Assembly (NCBI RefSeq): GCF_026651855.1
Contig: NZ_CP093280.1
Location: forward strand, 5,974,501 to 6,038,500
Direction: 5' to 3'
DNA length: 64,000 nucleotides
Source of the DNA: Pseudomonas silvicola
Lineage (GTDB): Bacteria; Pseudomonadota; Gammaproteobacteria; Pseudomonadales; Pseudomonadaceae
This document shows, piece by piece, positions 35,990 to 45,828 of the stretch (positions are counted from its first letter, which is position 1; each line of letters starts with the position of its first letter). A program made the position numbers and the translations under genes. The notes under the pieces were generated by a model that saw nothing but the letters and a program-made list of their open reading frames with translations, searched no databases and had not been told where the DNA came from.

Positions 35990-38242
35990 TCACAGCTTGT
36001 AGTTCAGCGTCACCATCACGTTGCGCGGTGCGCCATAACTCACGGTGTCGAAGTCCCCCTTCTGCAGCGCGTACTTCTTGTCGAACACGTTGTTGACGTT
36101 GACTGCCACATTGATCTTCTTCGTGATGGCGTAACGTCCCAACAGCGACACCAGAGCATAGGAACTCTGCTCCCCGCCCAGCGAGCTGGTGCCGGTGTTG
36201 GGGGCCTGGTAGATGCGGCTTTGCCATTTGACGCCGCCGCCCAGCGTCACCTTGTTCCACGCTCCCGGCAACTGGTAGGTGGTGAATAGCTGGGCCGTGG
36301 TGCGCGGTATTTGCGAATTCAAGCGCACGCCATCGCCATCTTTCGCCGTGAAGTGGGCGATACCTGCGTAAATGTTCCAGCCACGCGCCAGTTCGCCCTG
36401 TAGGTCCAACTCGATCCCGCGTGACTTCGTACCATCGACGCCCTTGTAGGCCTGCGCGCCGCCCGGCGTATAGGTTCCGGCGACGATCTGTGCCGCGTTG
36501 TCCAGCTCGGTCTCGAACAAGGCGACCGACGCGTTCAGACGCCCGTCAAGGTACTCGCCCTTCAGGCCGATTTCCTTGGTTTTCCCCTTGGACGGCGTGA
36601 GTACGTTGCCGTTGCTGTCCCGATAGTCGGTCTGCGGGTTGAAGATGCCGGTATAGCTGATGTACGCCGAGTAAGTCTCGTCGAAGCTGTAGATCAAGCC
36701 GGCATACGGGGTGAATTCGCTGGTCTTCTTGTAGTGGAAAGGCGTGCCGCTGACCGTCTCGTCGATTTCATAGTTGCTGAAACGACCGCCGACGACGAGT
36801 TTCAGAGGATCGGCCAGCGAAAACCGGGCCGCACTGTAGATGCCACTCTGCTTGATCCTCGTGCGCGTCGGGATGGAAGACATGGCATCGAAGTCAGGCC
36901 GGGGATAGGCTGCGCTCAAATCATAGACATTGACCGGCACGAAGCCTGGATAAAAAGGCGATACTTCCTCTTTGCTGGCCGTGCGACGCGAACTCATCGC
37001 CCCCACCACCAACTCATGTTCACTGCCCAGCAGTTCAAAGGGGCCGCTCGTCATCACATCGAAGGTGTTTTGACGACTGCGTCCTTGGGCCGCCAGTGCC
37101 ACCGGATAGGCCCCATAGGGGTAGGTGCCAAGTCCCGTGGCACGGTCGGGGTAGCCGACCAGGCCGAGCAACTCGGCATCGTATTCGGTGCGGTACTGGT
37201 TTGCGACGGCCCGGATGTTCCAGCCGTTGGCGAAGCGGTGTTCGACTTCGGCAAACGCCGTCTTGAGCGTGTTGTCCCAGTAGCTCCAGTCCTGTGCGTA
37301 GGTCTTGGAGCGCGAATACTCCGCCTGCGTTCCGTCGCTGAACCATAGCGGCAAGCCGCCCCAGGTGGAACCTTTCGGTGTGATGTCCTGGTAGTCGTAG
37401 CCAAGGCTCACCGTCGTGTCCGGGGTCAGATCCGCCTCGATGATGCCGTAGCCCCCCGTCCTCTCCGGCTTGTAGCCGTCGATGTACGAGTGTCCGTCCT
37501 GGTAGGTGCCCACCAGGCGCGCGCGGATACGCCCATCCTCGGTTAACGGCGTCGATACGTCGGCCATACCGCGGTAGGTATCCCAGCTCCCCGCGCCGAG
37601 CGAGGCGGCCGCCGAGAATTCGCGGGTTGGCCGTTTGCGCACGAGGTTGATCGCTGCCGAGGGGTTGCCGGTGCCGGTCAGCAAGCCGGAGGCCCCGCGC
37701 ACGACCTCGACACGGTCATAGAACGCAGTGTCGAGAGAGCCGATGCCACTCCCGTTGATGATGTCACCGACGACCGTGGGTATGCCGTCGTACTGAATGT
37801 TGTTGATCAGGAAACCTCGCGAATAGAAGCTCGTCCGCTCGCTGTCGGACTGGTACGACGCGATCCCCGTGGTGTTCTCCAGCACGTCCTGCACCGAGTT
37901 CAATTGCTGGTCGTCCATGCGCTGGCGTGTGACGACTGTGATCGACTGCGGCGTTTCCTGCAGCGACAGTGGCAGACGGGTCGCCGCCGCCGTCTCGCCA
38001 GTCGTGTAGGAACCTGTCCCCTCGGTCGCCGCCGTATCCACGCGGCCCGTTACGGTGACGGCTGGCAAGGTCATCGCCCTCTCGGACGCTGCGCCGCTGT
38101 CATCCGTGCCCCGCACCTCCTGAGCCATCGCAGTGCCCGCCCCCCCCAGGGCGATCGCCAAGGCCGTGGCAATTGGACTGGGGCTCAAGCGCCATGGCAA
38201 GCGAAAGGGCATCGTATTGCGATGATTCAACGAAACGGACAT
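35990..38242 (-). CDS. TonB-dependent siderophore receptor
   Basis: The 750-residue outer-membrane receptor has a signal peptide (cleavage near TAMAQ) preceded by a long N-region; M11 is an alternative start. A plug domain follows (LSLQETPQSITVVTRQRM, SFYSRGFLINNIQYDGIPT, VRGASGLLTGTGNPSAAINLVRKRP), then a 22-strand barrel of the ferrichrome/ferrioxamine type. No N-terminal signalling domain is present, so it does not drive a transmembrane sigma cascade. The final residue is Leu rather than the common aromatic. It heads the receptor - SIP - methionine aminopeptidase operon. Confidence 0.95.
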   Translation of the reverse strand: MSVSLNHRNTMPFRLPWRLSPSPIATALAIALGGAGTAMAQEVRGTDDSGAASERAMTLPAVTVTGRVDTAATEGTGSYTTGETAAATRLPLSLQETPQSITVVTRQRMDDQQLNSVQDVLENTTGIASYQSDSERTSFYSRGFLINNIQYDGIPTVVGDIINGSGIGSLDTAFYDRVEVVRGASGLLTGTGNPSAAINLVRKRPTREFSAAASLGAGSWDTYRGMADVSTPLTEDGRIRARLVGTYQDGHSYIDGYKPERTGGYGIIEADLTPDTTVSLGYDYQDITPKGSTWGGLPLWFSDGTQAEYSRSKTYAQDWSYWDNTLKTAFAEVEHRFANGWNIRAVANQYRTEYDAELLGLVGYPDRATGLGTYPYGAYPVALAAQGRSRQNTFDVMTSGPFELLGSEHELVVGAMSSRRTASKEEVSPFYPGFVPVNVYDLSAAYPRPDFDAMSSIPTRTRIKQSGIYSAARFSLADPLKLVVGGRFSNYEIDETVSGTPFHYKKTSEFTPYAGLIYSFDETYSAYISYTGIFNPQTDYRDSNGNVLTPSKGKTKEIGLKGEYLDGRLNASVALFETELDNAAQIVAGTYTPGGAQAYKGVDGTKSRGIELDLQGELARGWNIYAGIAHFTAKDGDGVRLNSQIPRTTAQLFTTYQLPGAWNKVTLGGGVKWQSRIYQAPNTGTSSLGGEQSSYALVSLLGRYAITKKINVAVNVNNVFDKKYALQKGDFDTVSYGAPRNVMVTLNYKL

Positions 38243-38796
38243 GGGGGTGCTCCTTCAAAGCTGGCAATTCGATCAAGGGGAAAGCCACCCGCGACCACTC
38301 AGTGCGTTGTGGCCACCGCCGAGGACCGAGACGATTCCGTGAGGTGCAGATAGATGTAAAGGGACGCAGATGCGCCCCGCACTGGAGGCGGCGCGGCTGC
38401 GGCGTCCAAGCGAGGCTGACGAATAGCCTTGGGCGCCACACAAACATCAACGAAACTCATTTCTATTTGCGAAGAACAAATGTATCGATCCAGTTGCAAG
38501 GCTGAATAGCGAATTTTGGCCATTCCGTTATTCATTTCCGCCAATTCCTAGGGAACGACCATAGCTGGCCGTATTGCGAAATAATTTGACCAGCATTCGC
38601 AATGCAGAAGCCATCCGACACGGATAGGCTTCGACTCAATATGGTTTGCCACGCCTCGAACCGAGGCCTTCGGCCGGCCGACAGAGCACTTCGTAATTCC
38701 CGAGGAATCCCCCATGCACTCACTTATCCCCGGTGGATCGGCCACGCACGGCCGGTCACGCACCCTCTCGCTCCCCGTTGTCCAAGGGGGGCGCGC
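38243..38796. other. Divergent regulatory region between TonB receptor and RND efflux operons
   Basis: No credible gene lies in these 554 bp. Features seen are an imperfect dyad GAATAGCG/CGTTATTC around a TTTGGCC centre (38504-38533), a short inverted repeat ATTTG/CAAAT near 38462-38478, and the regulon-type promoter at 38573-38630. Confidence 0.6.
38573..38630 (+). promoter_or_regulatory. Five-copy regulon promoter element, site A (RND efflux operon)
   Basis: The element has AAATA, TTTGACCA and then GCAATG (38599-38604), with TAGGCT exactly 20 nt later at 38625-38630. An ATGCAG hexamer 17 nt before that box could be a poor -35. This copy also has perfect 8-bp arms ATTGCGAA and TTCGCAAT. The RND adaptor gene starts 166 nt downstream. 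Confidence 0.7.
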
Positions 38797-39942
38797 ATGA
38801 GCACCGCCGCCCTCTCCCGTGCCAAGCCCATTGTCATCAGCGTTATGGGCCTCGTCGTGGTCTTCGGCCTGCTGTATGCCTGGCGCGCCACCCGCAGCGA
38901 CGGCGCGGAACACCAGGCTATGCCGCCGGTGCCGGTCTCAACGATCCGCGCAGAACCTCGCAGCGTGGCCGAGGAGTTGCAGGCCGTTGGCAGCTTGCAA
39001 GCGGTGCGCGAGGTGCTGCTGGCCCCCGACACCTCGGGGCGCGTGACCGCCATCAACTTCGACGCCGGCCAGTCCGTGAAGGAAGGGACGGTGCTGATCC
39101 AGCTCTACGACGCTCCCGAACAAGCGGATCGTGCCGCCGCCGCGGCCAAGGCCGATTTCGCGCAGTTGCAGTTCCGGCGTTCGCAGGAGCTAGCCCCTAC
39201 CGGCGCCGAGCCACGCGAACTGCTCGAACAACACAAGGCTGAGGCCGCCCAGGCCGTCGCGGCGGTCAGGCAACTGGACGCGCGCATCCAACAGAAGGCC
39301 ATCCGCGCGCCGTTCTCCGGCCAACTCGGCATCCGGCGCATCAATCCCGGCCAGTACCTCAATGCCGGCGATGCGATTACCACGCTGACCCAGCTCGACC
39401 CGCTCTACGTCAACTTCACGCTGCCCCAGCAGGACTTGCCCAAGCTGTCACCGGGTGCGCCGGTGCAGGTCACGGTGGACGCCGCGCCGGGTCGGGTATT
39501 CACCGGAAAGATCAGCACCATCGAACCCCGCATCGACGGCGAAACCCGCAACGTGGCCGTGCAGGCGCTGCTGCCCAATGCCGAGCGGCTGCTGAAGTCC
39601 GGCATGTACGCGACGGCGTGGCTGGCGTTGCCCGCCACCTCCGACGCCATCGTGTTGCCGCTGACGGCGATCCAGACGTCGGCCTCCGGTGACAGCGTGG
39701 TGCTCGTGCAAGGCGCCGACGCGCAGGGAGTCGGCAAGGCGACCGCGGTACCCGTCGTCACCGGCCGCCGGCTCGGCGAAGAAGTCCTCGTGACTCAGGG
39801 CGTCAAGCCCGGAGACATCGTGGTGACGGCCGGCCAGAACCGGCTGCCGCCCGGCGCGACGGTGAAGATCAATGGCGCCGGACCTGCCGCCGCAGCGCCG
39901 CATGCCACCCCGGCGGTCCCCTCCGCCGCTGGCACCCGATAG
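38797..39942 (+). CDS. RND efflux periplasmic adaptor (membrane fusion protein)
   Basis: The protein has 381 residues from the ATG preceded by AAGGGGGG. One N-terminal membrane anchor (VISVMGLVVVFGLLYAW) lies ahead of lipoyl, coiled-coil hairpin and beta-barrel domains (GRVTAINFDAGQSVKEGTVLIQLYD, IRAPFSGQLGIRRINPGQYL, TLDPLYVNFTLPQQDL-like segment). It links the inner-membrane pump to the outer-membrane channel. It is the first gene of a complete adaptor - pump - channel operon, 11 bp before the pump gene. Confidence 0.94.
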   Translation: MSTAALSRAKPIVISVMGLVVVFGLLYAWRATRSDGAEHQAMPPVPVSTIRAEPRSVAEELQAVGSLQAVREVLLAPDTSGRVTAINFDAGQSVKEGTVLIQLYDAPEQADRAAAAAKADFAQLQFRRSQELAPTGAEPRELLEQHKAEAAQAVAAVRQLDARIQQKAIRAPFSGQLGIRRINPGQYLNAGDAITTLTQLDPLYVNFTLPQQDLPKLSPGAPVQVTVDAAPGRVFTGKISTIEPRIDGETRNVAVQALLPNAERLLKSGMYATAWLALPATSDAIVLPLTAIQTSASGDSVVLVQGADAQGVGKATAVPVVTGRRLGEEVLVTQGVKPGDIVVTAGQNRLPPGATVKINGAGPAAAAPHATPAVPSAAGTR

Positions 39943-39953
39943 AGGACGGCGTC

Positions 39954-42900
39954 ATGCATTTCACCGACATCTTCATCCGCCGGCCCATCCTAGCGCTGGT
40001 CGTCAGCCTGCTGATCCTGCTGATGGGCGCCACCGCCGTGTTCCTGCTGCCCGTGCGGCAGTACCCCTATCTGGAAAACGCCACCATCACGGTCAGCACC
40101 ACGCTTCCGGGTGCGACCCAGGACGTAATGCAGGGCTTCGTCACCACGCCGATCGCGCAGTCCATCGCCACGGCCAGCGGCATCGAATACCTCAGTTCGA
40201 CCACCACGCAGGGCAAAAGCGAGATCAAGGCGCGGCTGGTGCTCAACGCCAACGCCGACCGCGCGATGACCGAAATCCTCGCGAAGGTGCAGCAGGTAAA
40301 GTACCAGTTGCCGGCAGGCGTCACCGATCCGGTCATCGCCAAGTCCACCGAGGGCGGCACCGCGGTGCAGTACGTCGCCTTCTACAGCAAGACCCTGTCG
40401 ATCCCGCAGGTGACGGATTTCGCGTCCCGGGTGGCGCAGCCGCTGTTCACCAGCATTCCGGGGGTGGCCTCGGCCGACGTCTATGGAGGCCAGACGCTGG
40501 CCATGCGCATATGGATCGACCCCGTGCGGCTGGCCGCGCATGGGCTGTCGGCGGGCGAGATTTCGGCCGCACTGCGCGCAAACAACGTGCAGGCCGCACC
40601 AGGCCAGCTCAAGAGCGCGCTGACCGTCACCAACATCAGCGCCGCCACCGACCTGCACGGCGTCGAGGACTTCCGCCAGATGGTCATCAAGTCCAGCCTC
40701 GGCGGCGGCGTGGTGCGACTGTCGGATGTCGCCACGATGGAAGTCGGCGGCCAGAACTACAACAACCTCTCGTTCGCTACCGGCGTCCCCGCGATCTTCG
40801 TTGCCATCCAACCCACGCCCGACGGCAACCCCCTGGAGATCGTCAGGCAGGCCAACGAACTGCTGCCCAAGATTCGCGCGATGGCGCCGCCAGGACTGAC
40901 AGTGGCGCCCAACTACGACGTGGCGCGTTTCGTCAACGCCTCCATCGAGGAGGTGAAGCACACGTTGATCGAAGCCATCGTGATCGTGATCGTGGTGATC
41001 TTCCTGTTCCTCGGCACCTTCCGCGCCGTCATCATCCCGGTCGTCACCATCCCGCTGTCGCTGGTCGGCACGGCGGCGCTGATGCTGGCCTGCGGCTTCT
41101 CGATCAACCTGTTGACGCTGCTGGCGATGGTGCTGGCAATCGGCCTGGTGGTGGACGACGCCATCGTGGTGGTGGAGAACATCCATCGCCACATCGAGGA
41201 AGAACTGACGCCCGTGCGTGCGGCATTGCTCGGCGCGCGCGAGATCGTCGGGCCGGTGATCGCCATGACCATCACCCTGGCGGCGGTCTATGCGCCGATC
41301 GGCATGATGGGCGGGCTTACCGGCGCGCTGTTCAAGGAGTTCGCCTTCACGCTGGCCGGCTCGGTCATCGTCTCGGGGGTGGTCGCGCTGACGCTCTCGC
41401 CGGTGATGAGTTCGATGCTGCTCAGTTCCAAGCAGGGCGAGGGGCGGCTGGCGAAGCGGGTCGAGCACGCCATGCAAGGGCTGACGGCATTCTATGGACG
41501 CCTGCTGGCCCGCACGCTGGCCGCTCGCGGCGCGGTGCTGCTGGTCGGCGTGGTCGTGCTGGCCGCCATCGTGGTGCTGTTCACCGGCACCCGCCACGAA
41601 CTGGCGCCGACCGAGGATCAGGGCGCCGTGATCGTCGTCACCAAGGCGCCGCAGTATGCCGGCGTGGGCTACACCGCCCGCTATGCCCAGCAGATCGAAA
41701 AGCTGTTCGAGCAGATTCCCGAGTTCGACAGCAGCTTCATGAACATCGGTGACTACGCCGGCGGCCAGAACATGATGATCGGCGGCGCGATCCTCAAGGA
41801 CTGGTCGGAACGCAAGCGGTCGGCCACCGAAATCCAGGGCCAGATCCAGGCGGCCGGCGGCGCCATCGACGGCGAGACGTTGACCGCCGTGCAGTTGCCC
41901 CCGCTACCGGGTTCCAGCGGCGGCCTGCCGGTGCAGATGGTGCTGCGCTCGCCCGACGACTTCAAGACGCTGTACGAGACGGGCGAGAAGATCAAGACCG
42001 CGGCCTATGCCAGCGGCCTGTTCCTCTACGTGCAGAACGACCTGTCCTACGACAGCCCGCAGGCGCACATCAGCATCGATAACGCGAAGGCCAGCGAAAT
42101 GGGTGTGACCATGCAGTCCATCGCCGATACCCTGGCCGTGCTGGTCGGCGAGAACTACGTCAACCGTTTCAACTTCCACGACCGCTCCTACGACGTGATC
42201 CCGCAGGTGAGCGGCGGCGAGCGCATGACGCCGGAAGACCTCGGGCGCTTCTACGTCAAGGCAACCTCCGGCGCGTTGGTGCCGCTATCGACCGTGACCC
42301 GTGTCGAGATGCGTCCTCAGGCCAACCAGCTCACCCAGTTCGGCCAGATGAACTCGGCCACGCTGGAAATACTGCCGGCGCCGGGCGTGAGCATGGGCGA
42401 GGCCGTGGCGTTCCTGCAATCGCAACCGCTGCCGCCCGGCACCAGCGTGGACTGGCTCAGCGACAGCCGCCAGTTCGTCCAGGAAGGCAACCGCCTGCTG
42501 GTGTCCTTCTGCTTCGCGCTGGTGGTCATCTTCCTGGTGCTGGCCGCGCAGTTCGAGAGCCTGCGCGATCCGCTGGTGATCCTGGTGACGGTGCCGCTGG
42601 CGGTCTGCGGCGCGCTGGTGCCGCTGTGGCTGGGCTTCGCCACGCTCAACATCTACACCCAGATCGGACTGGTCACCCTGATCGGCCTGATCTCCAAGCA
42701 CGGCATCCTCATGGTGACCTTCGCCAACCACATCCAGCACCGCGAGAACCTGAGCCGCATCGAGGCCATCGAGAAAGCCGCAGCAGTGCGTATGCGTCCC
42801 GTCCTGATGACCACCGCAGCCATGGTCGCCGGCCTGGTGCCGCTGCTGTTCGCAGACGGCGCAGGCTCGGCCAGCCGATTCTCCATCGGCATTGTGGTGG

Positions 42901-43046
42901 TGATGGGCATGCTGGTCGGCACCTTCTTCACGCTGTTCGTGCTGCCCACCATCTACAGCTTCATCGCCAAGGATCACCGAGCGGCCGCGGAAAGTCCCCG
43001 CGCCCGTGAACTCGCTACTGCGGAGGCTCCCGATGTCGCCCTTTGA
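39954..43046 (+). CDS. RND multidrug efflux pump, HAE1 family
   Basis: The 1030-residue, 12-helix proton antiporter has the typical start FIRRPILALVVSLLILLMG and the proton-relay Asp-Asp pair in IGLVVDDAIVVVENIHRH near residue 400. Two large periplasmic loops are present, and the C-terminal repeat contains GLISKHGILMVTFAN. It captures substrates from the periplasm or membrane and expels them through the cognate outer-membrane factor. The substrate range is not predictable; a role in exporting siderophores or toxic chelators fits the surroundings. Confidence 0.96.
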   Translation: MHFTDIFIRRPILALVVSLLILLMGATAVFLLPVRQYPYLENATITVSTTLPGATQDVMQGFVTTPIAQSIATASGIEYLSSTTTQGKSEIKARLVLNANADRAMTEILAKVQQVKYQLPAGVTDPVIAKSTEGGTAVQYVAFYSKTLSIPQVTDFASRVAQPLFTSIPGVASADVYGGQTLAMRIWIDPVRLAAHGLSAGEISAALRANNVQAAPGQLKSALTVTNISAATDLHGVEDFRQMVIKSSLGGGVVRLSDVATMEVGGQNYNNLSFATGVPAIFVAIQPTPDGNPLEIVRQANELLPKIRAMAPPGLTVAPNYDVARFVNASIEEVKHTLIEAIVIVIVVIFLFLGTFRAVIIPVVTIPLSLVGTAALMLACGFSINLLTLLAMVLAIGLVVDDAIVVVENIHRHIEEELTPVRAALLGAREIVGPVIAMTITLAAVYAPIGMMGGLTGALFKEFAFTLAGSVIVSGVVALTLSPVMSSMLLSSKQGEGRLAKRVEHAMQGLTAFYGRLLARTLAARGAVLLVGVVVLAAIVVLFTGTRHELAPTEDQGAVIVVTKAPQYAGVGYTARYAQQIEKLFEQIPEFDSSFMNIGDYAGGQNMMIGGAILKDWSERKRSATEIQGQIQAAGGAIDGETLTAVQLPPLPGSSGGLPVQMVLRSPDDFKTLYETGEKIKTAAYASGLFLYVQNDLSYDSPQAHISIDNAKASEMGVTMQSIADTLAVLVGENYVNRFNFHDRSYDVIPQVSGGERMTPEDLGRFYVKATSGALVPLSTVTRVEMRPQANQLTQFGQMNSATLEILPAPGVSMGEAVAFLQSQPLPPGTSVDWLSDSRQFVQEGNRLLVSFCFALVVIFLVLAAQFESLRDPLVILVTVPLAVCGALVPLWLGFATLNIYTQIGLVTLIGLISKHGILMVTFANHIQHRENLSRIEAIEKAAAVRMRPVLMTTAAMVAGLVPLLFADGAGSASRFSIGIVVVMGMLVGTFFTLFVLPTIYSFIAKDHRAAAESPRARELATAEAPDVAL

Positions 43047-44499
43047 ACCAATACCTGCCATGCCTGCTGCTTCCCGTCCGGCCATGTTTCCCTCTCGGCG
43101 CGTTGCCTTCATGGCGCTTGCCGTTGCCTTCATCACCGCAGGCTGCGCCAGCGGCCCCGACTACCACGCGCCGGCCTTGCCGGAAACCGCGGCAGGCCCC
43201 TTCGTCAGCCACGCGGCCAATACCGATGCCGCCGAAGCACTGCCGGCGTACTGGTGGAAACTGTACGACGACCCTGCGCTCGACAATCTGGTGCAGGAAG
43301 CCCTGTCGGCCAATACCAACCTGCGCGTGGCGATGGCCAACCTCGGTCGCGCACGGGCCATCTACAAGGAAGCGCGTGGTGGCCTGTTCCCCTCGACCAA
43401 CGTGTCGGCGGGCGCGGGCTACGGCCGCGACCAGACCACATGGACGGGCACCGGCCAGGCGCCTACGCAATGGAGCTACACCGGTGGACTCGACGTTTCC
43501 TACGAACTCGACCTGTTCGGGCGGGTCAGGCGCGACATCGAGGCCGCACGCGACGACACCGATGCCGTCGCTGCCGCCTATGATGCCGCCCGCGTGGTCG
43601 TCGTCGCCGAAACGACGCGGGCCTACATGGATGCCTGCACCTATGGCGAATCCATCGACGTCGCGCACTCGTCCATCGAACTGGCTCAACGCAGCCTGGA
43701 CCTCATCGGCAGCCAGGAACATGCCGGCTCGGCGTCGCATCTGGACGTGGAGCGGGCGGGTGTCACGCTGGCCCAAGCCCAGGCCGCCTTGCCACCGTTG
43801 CAGGGTCAGCGGGATGCCGCGTTGTTCGAGCTGACCGCGCTGATGGGCCGCACGCCGTCACAAGTGCCCGAGTCGGCGCGCGCCTGCATCCAGGCACCGG
43901 AGATCGCGAGGGCGCTGCCCGTCGGTGATGGCACCGCGCTGCTGCGCCGCCGCCCCGACGTGCGCCAGGCCGAGCGCCAACTGGCCGCCGATACCGCCCG
44001 CATCGGCGTGGCCGTTGCCGACCTCTATCCGCGCGTCACGCTGGGCGCCTCTGGTAACTACCTGCGCAACGACTACCTGAAAGGCAATCGCACTTGGTCG
44101 TTCTCCTTCGGGCCGCTGATCTCCTGGAGCTTCCCCAACACCCTGGTCGCGCGCAGCCGTATCGCGCAGGCCAAAGCGCAGGGAGAGGCATCGCTGGCCA
44201 GCTTCGATGGCGCCGTGCTGAATGCGCTGAAAGAGTCCGAGCAATCGTTGAGTGCCTACGGCGCTGCGATGCAGCAGCGCGAGGCGCTGATCGAAGCGCG
44301 CGACCGAGCCGAAAAAGCCTTCCGGTTGGCAGACCGGCGCTACCGTGCCGGGTCGATCAGCTACCTCGATGTGATCGTGGCGCAGACCAGCCTGATCGAC
44401 ACGAAATCGCAGGTAGCTGCTGCCGACCAGCGCGTGGGTTCCGCACGGGTCAGCGTGTTCAAGGCGCTTGGCGGTGGATGGGAGCAGCCCGGTACGTAA
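43033..44499 (+). CDS. RND outer-membrane factor lipoprotein, NodT family
   Basis: The 488-residue TolC-like channel was started at the ATG preceded by GGAGG, overlapping the end of the pump gene by 14 bases. A lipoprotein signal ends in the lipobox ITAGC. Two structural repeats follow, each with the coiled-coil tunnel helices (ALSANTNLRVAMANLGRAR, LRRRPDVRQAERQLAADTAR, FRLADRRYRAGSISYLDVIVAQ). It completes the tripartite system. Confidence 0.95.
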   Translation: MSPFEPIPAMPAASRPAMFPSRRVAFMALAVAFITAGCASGPDYHAPALPETAAGPFVSHAANTDAAEALPAYWWKLYDDPALDNLVQEALSANTNLRVAMANLGRARAIYKEARGGLFPSTNVSAGAGYGRDQTTWTGTGQAPTQWSYTGGLDVSYELDLFGRVRRDIEAARDDTDAVAAAYDAARVVVVAETTRAYMDACTYGESIDVAHSSIELAQRSLDLIGSQEHAGSASHLDVERAGVTLAQAQAALPPLQGQRDAALFELTALMGRTPSQVPESARACIQAPEIARALPVGDGTALLRRRPDVRQAERQLAADTARIGVAVADLYPRVTLGASGNYLRNDYLKGNRTWSFSFGPLISWSFPNTLVARSRIAQAKAQGEASLASFDGAVLNALKESEQSLSAYGAAMQQREALIEARDRAEKAFRLADRRYRAGSISYLDVIVAQTSLIDTKSQVAAADQRVGSARVSVFKALGGGWEQPGT

Positions 44500-44532
44500 T
44501 GAGGGCGGCTAAGCACGGAGAACCGTGGCCGG

Positions 44533-44590
44533 ATTGGGAAATACTTTGACTACTTTGTGCAATGACGCCGACGCCACCTCGATTTACCTT
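44533..44590 (+). promoter_or_regulatory. Five-copy regulon promoter element, site B (upstream of 44635 gene)
   Basis: AAATA, TTTGACTA and GCAATG (44559-44564) are followed after 20 nt by TACCTT (44585-44590); ATGACG with a 17-nt spacer is a plausible -35. The coding start lies 44 nt beyond, a normal leader length. This copy could also drive the Fur-like - PagL - sigma run downstream. Confidence 0.72.
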
Positions 44591-44634
44591 CGAGGCTGTG
44601 ATGCGATTGGCTCAATTTTCGAGGAGCACCCCTT

Positions 44635-45030
44635 ATGCGTTTAGACAGCGTTCAATTCCCCATGGTCTGGATGTACCCCAACGAAAATGACCCGGCTGGC
44701 GCGTTCGAGGCCTTCGACGCCCTGCTGGCGCGCCAGCAGCCTTGCGTGATGATCAGCCGCAACGGCGACACCGAGCACGAGCACGCGCCGCAGGAACGCA
44801 AGCAGGTGGCGCTCTGGCTCAAGCGCAACAAGCCCGCGCTGCGCGTCTACGTCAAGGGCGTCATACAGATCGAGCCGAACGCCGCCAAGCGGCTGGCCAT
44901 CAAAGCCTTCATGATCATGCTGTCGAAGGCCTGGGGCTGCCCGATGTTCGTCGCCGAATCGGAGCCGGCGGCCCTGGAGATGGCGCACAAGCTGCTGGCG
45001 GGCGAGACCCTGCCCGCGCTGACCGACTGA
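44635..45030 (+). CDS. Conserved-looking protein of unknown function
   Basis: This 131-residue soluble protein is not recognised. It has MVWMYPNENDPAGAFEAFDALLARQQPCVMISRNGDTE, an alternating alpha/beta pattern with KPALRVYVKGVIQIEP, and a C-terminal helix pair (KAFMIMLSKAWGCPMFV, PAALEMAHKLLAGE). No signal peptide or membrane segment is present. It has its own copy of the five-copy promoter element, which ties it to the iron/efflux regulon, and it precedes the Fur-like gene by 167 bp. Confidence 0.75.
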   Translation: MRLDSVQFPMVWMYPNENDPAGAFEAFDALLARQQPCVMISRNGDTEHEHAPQERKQVALWLKRNKPALRVYVKGVIQIEPNAAKRLAIKAFMIMLSKAWGCPMFVAESEPAALEMAHKLLAGETLPALTD

Positions 45031-45197
45031 CGGGTTCGCGCGGAAATGCCCCGATCCTTGTGTCGGTTGAAGCGCTTTGTCCAGGGCTCCACGCAGACAC
45101 CGTGAGAGATGCGCGTCACCGCGCCTGTGCGCCCCCTAGCCACGCCCCCCGAGCACGTCATCGACGGCAAGAGGCGGCATAGCCACGGAGAACCCCA

Positions 45198-45764
45198 ATG
45201 CCTGAACGGATGATGGAGTTGATGGCCGCTTTCGGCCGCAGGAACAAGACCAGCCCGGCGGCAAAGCGAGCGGGCTTCGGCACGCCCCCCGCCAACAGCC
45301 CTGCGGCAAACGGGGCTGCGACGGGGCATGCACGGCGGCTGAAGGTGCATCGCCTGCGGCCGACGAAAGCGCGGACCGCCGTCCTGACGGCGCTGGAGCG
45401 GGCAGCACCGAACTGCCTCGATACCCATGAACTGTTCGGCGTGCTCAACCAACCGTCCGAGCGGCTAGCGCCGGGCACGCTCGGCCGCGCGCTGAATGAC
45501 TTGTGGGCAGCCGGATTGCTGACGCGCCACTGGTGCGAACACGGCCGTGCCCGCTACGGGATCAAGCAAGATGAGCACAGTGCCCGCAAGGACACGCTCG
45601 GATGTCCCTGTGGACAGCGACGGGTCTTCATCGAGGATCGCGGCTTGCGCGAGCGCCTGCGTTCGCTCGCAGGCGAAGCGGGCTTCGACATCGGCAAGGA
45701 GCCTGTCTTCACGATTTCCATGGCCTGCGCCGGATGCAGGATCGCTCACCCGAACAGCCGGTGA
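45198..45764 (+). CDS. Fur-family regulator (copy 1, intact)
   Basis: The 188-residue protein has an unusually long Ala/Gly-rich N-terminal extension of about 50 residues. A Fur-type winged helix follows (LRPTKARTAVLTALERAAPNCLDTHELFGVL, GTLGRALNDLWAAGLL), then a dimerisation domain with CPCGQ and CAGC, which could bind a structural zinc. Regulatory metal ligands of canonical Fur are not obvious, so it may be a divergent Fur or Zur relative. A second, interrupted copy lies at 47959-48501. Confidence 0.82.
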   Translation: MPERMMELMAAFGRRNKTSPAAKRAGFGTPPANSPAANGAATGHARRLKVHRLRPTKARTAVLTALERAAPNCLDTHELFGVLNQPSERLAPGTLGRALNDLWAAGLLTRHWCEHGRARYGIKQDEHSARKDTLGCPCGQRRVFIEDRGLRERLRSLAGEAGFDIGKEPVFTISMACAGCRIAHPNSR

Positions 45765-45828
45765 CTTGCGCTTTTCACCGACCTTCAAACGAACGTTTTC
45801 TCCAACATAGATCGGAACTCAGTCAACG

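Noticed and set aside
39990-41597. A 535-codon minus-strand frame rich in His, Gln, Arg and Asp
   Set aside because: It lies antisense within the RND pump gene; typical shadow composition and no motif.
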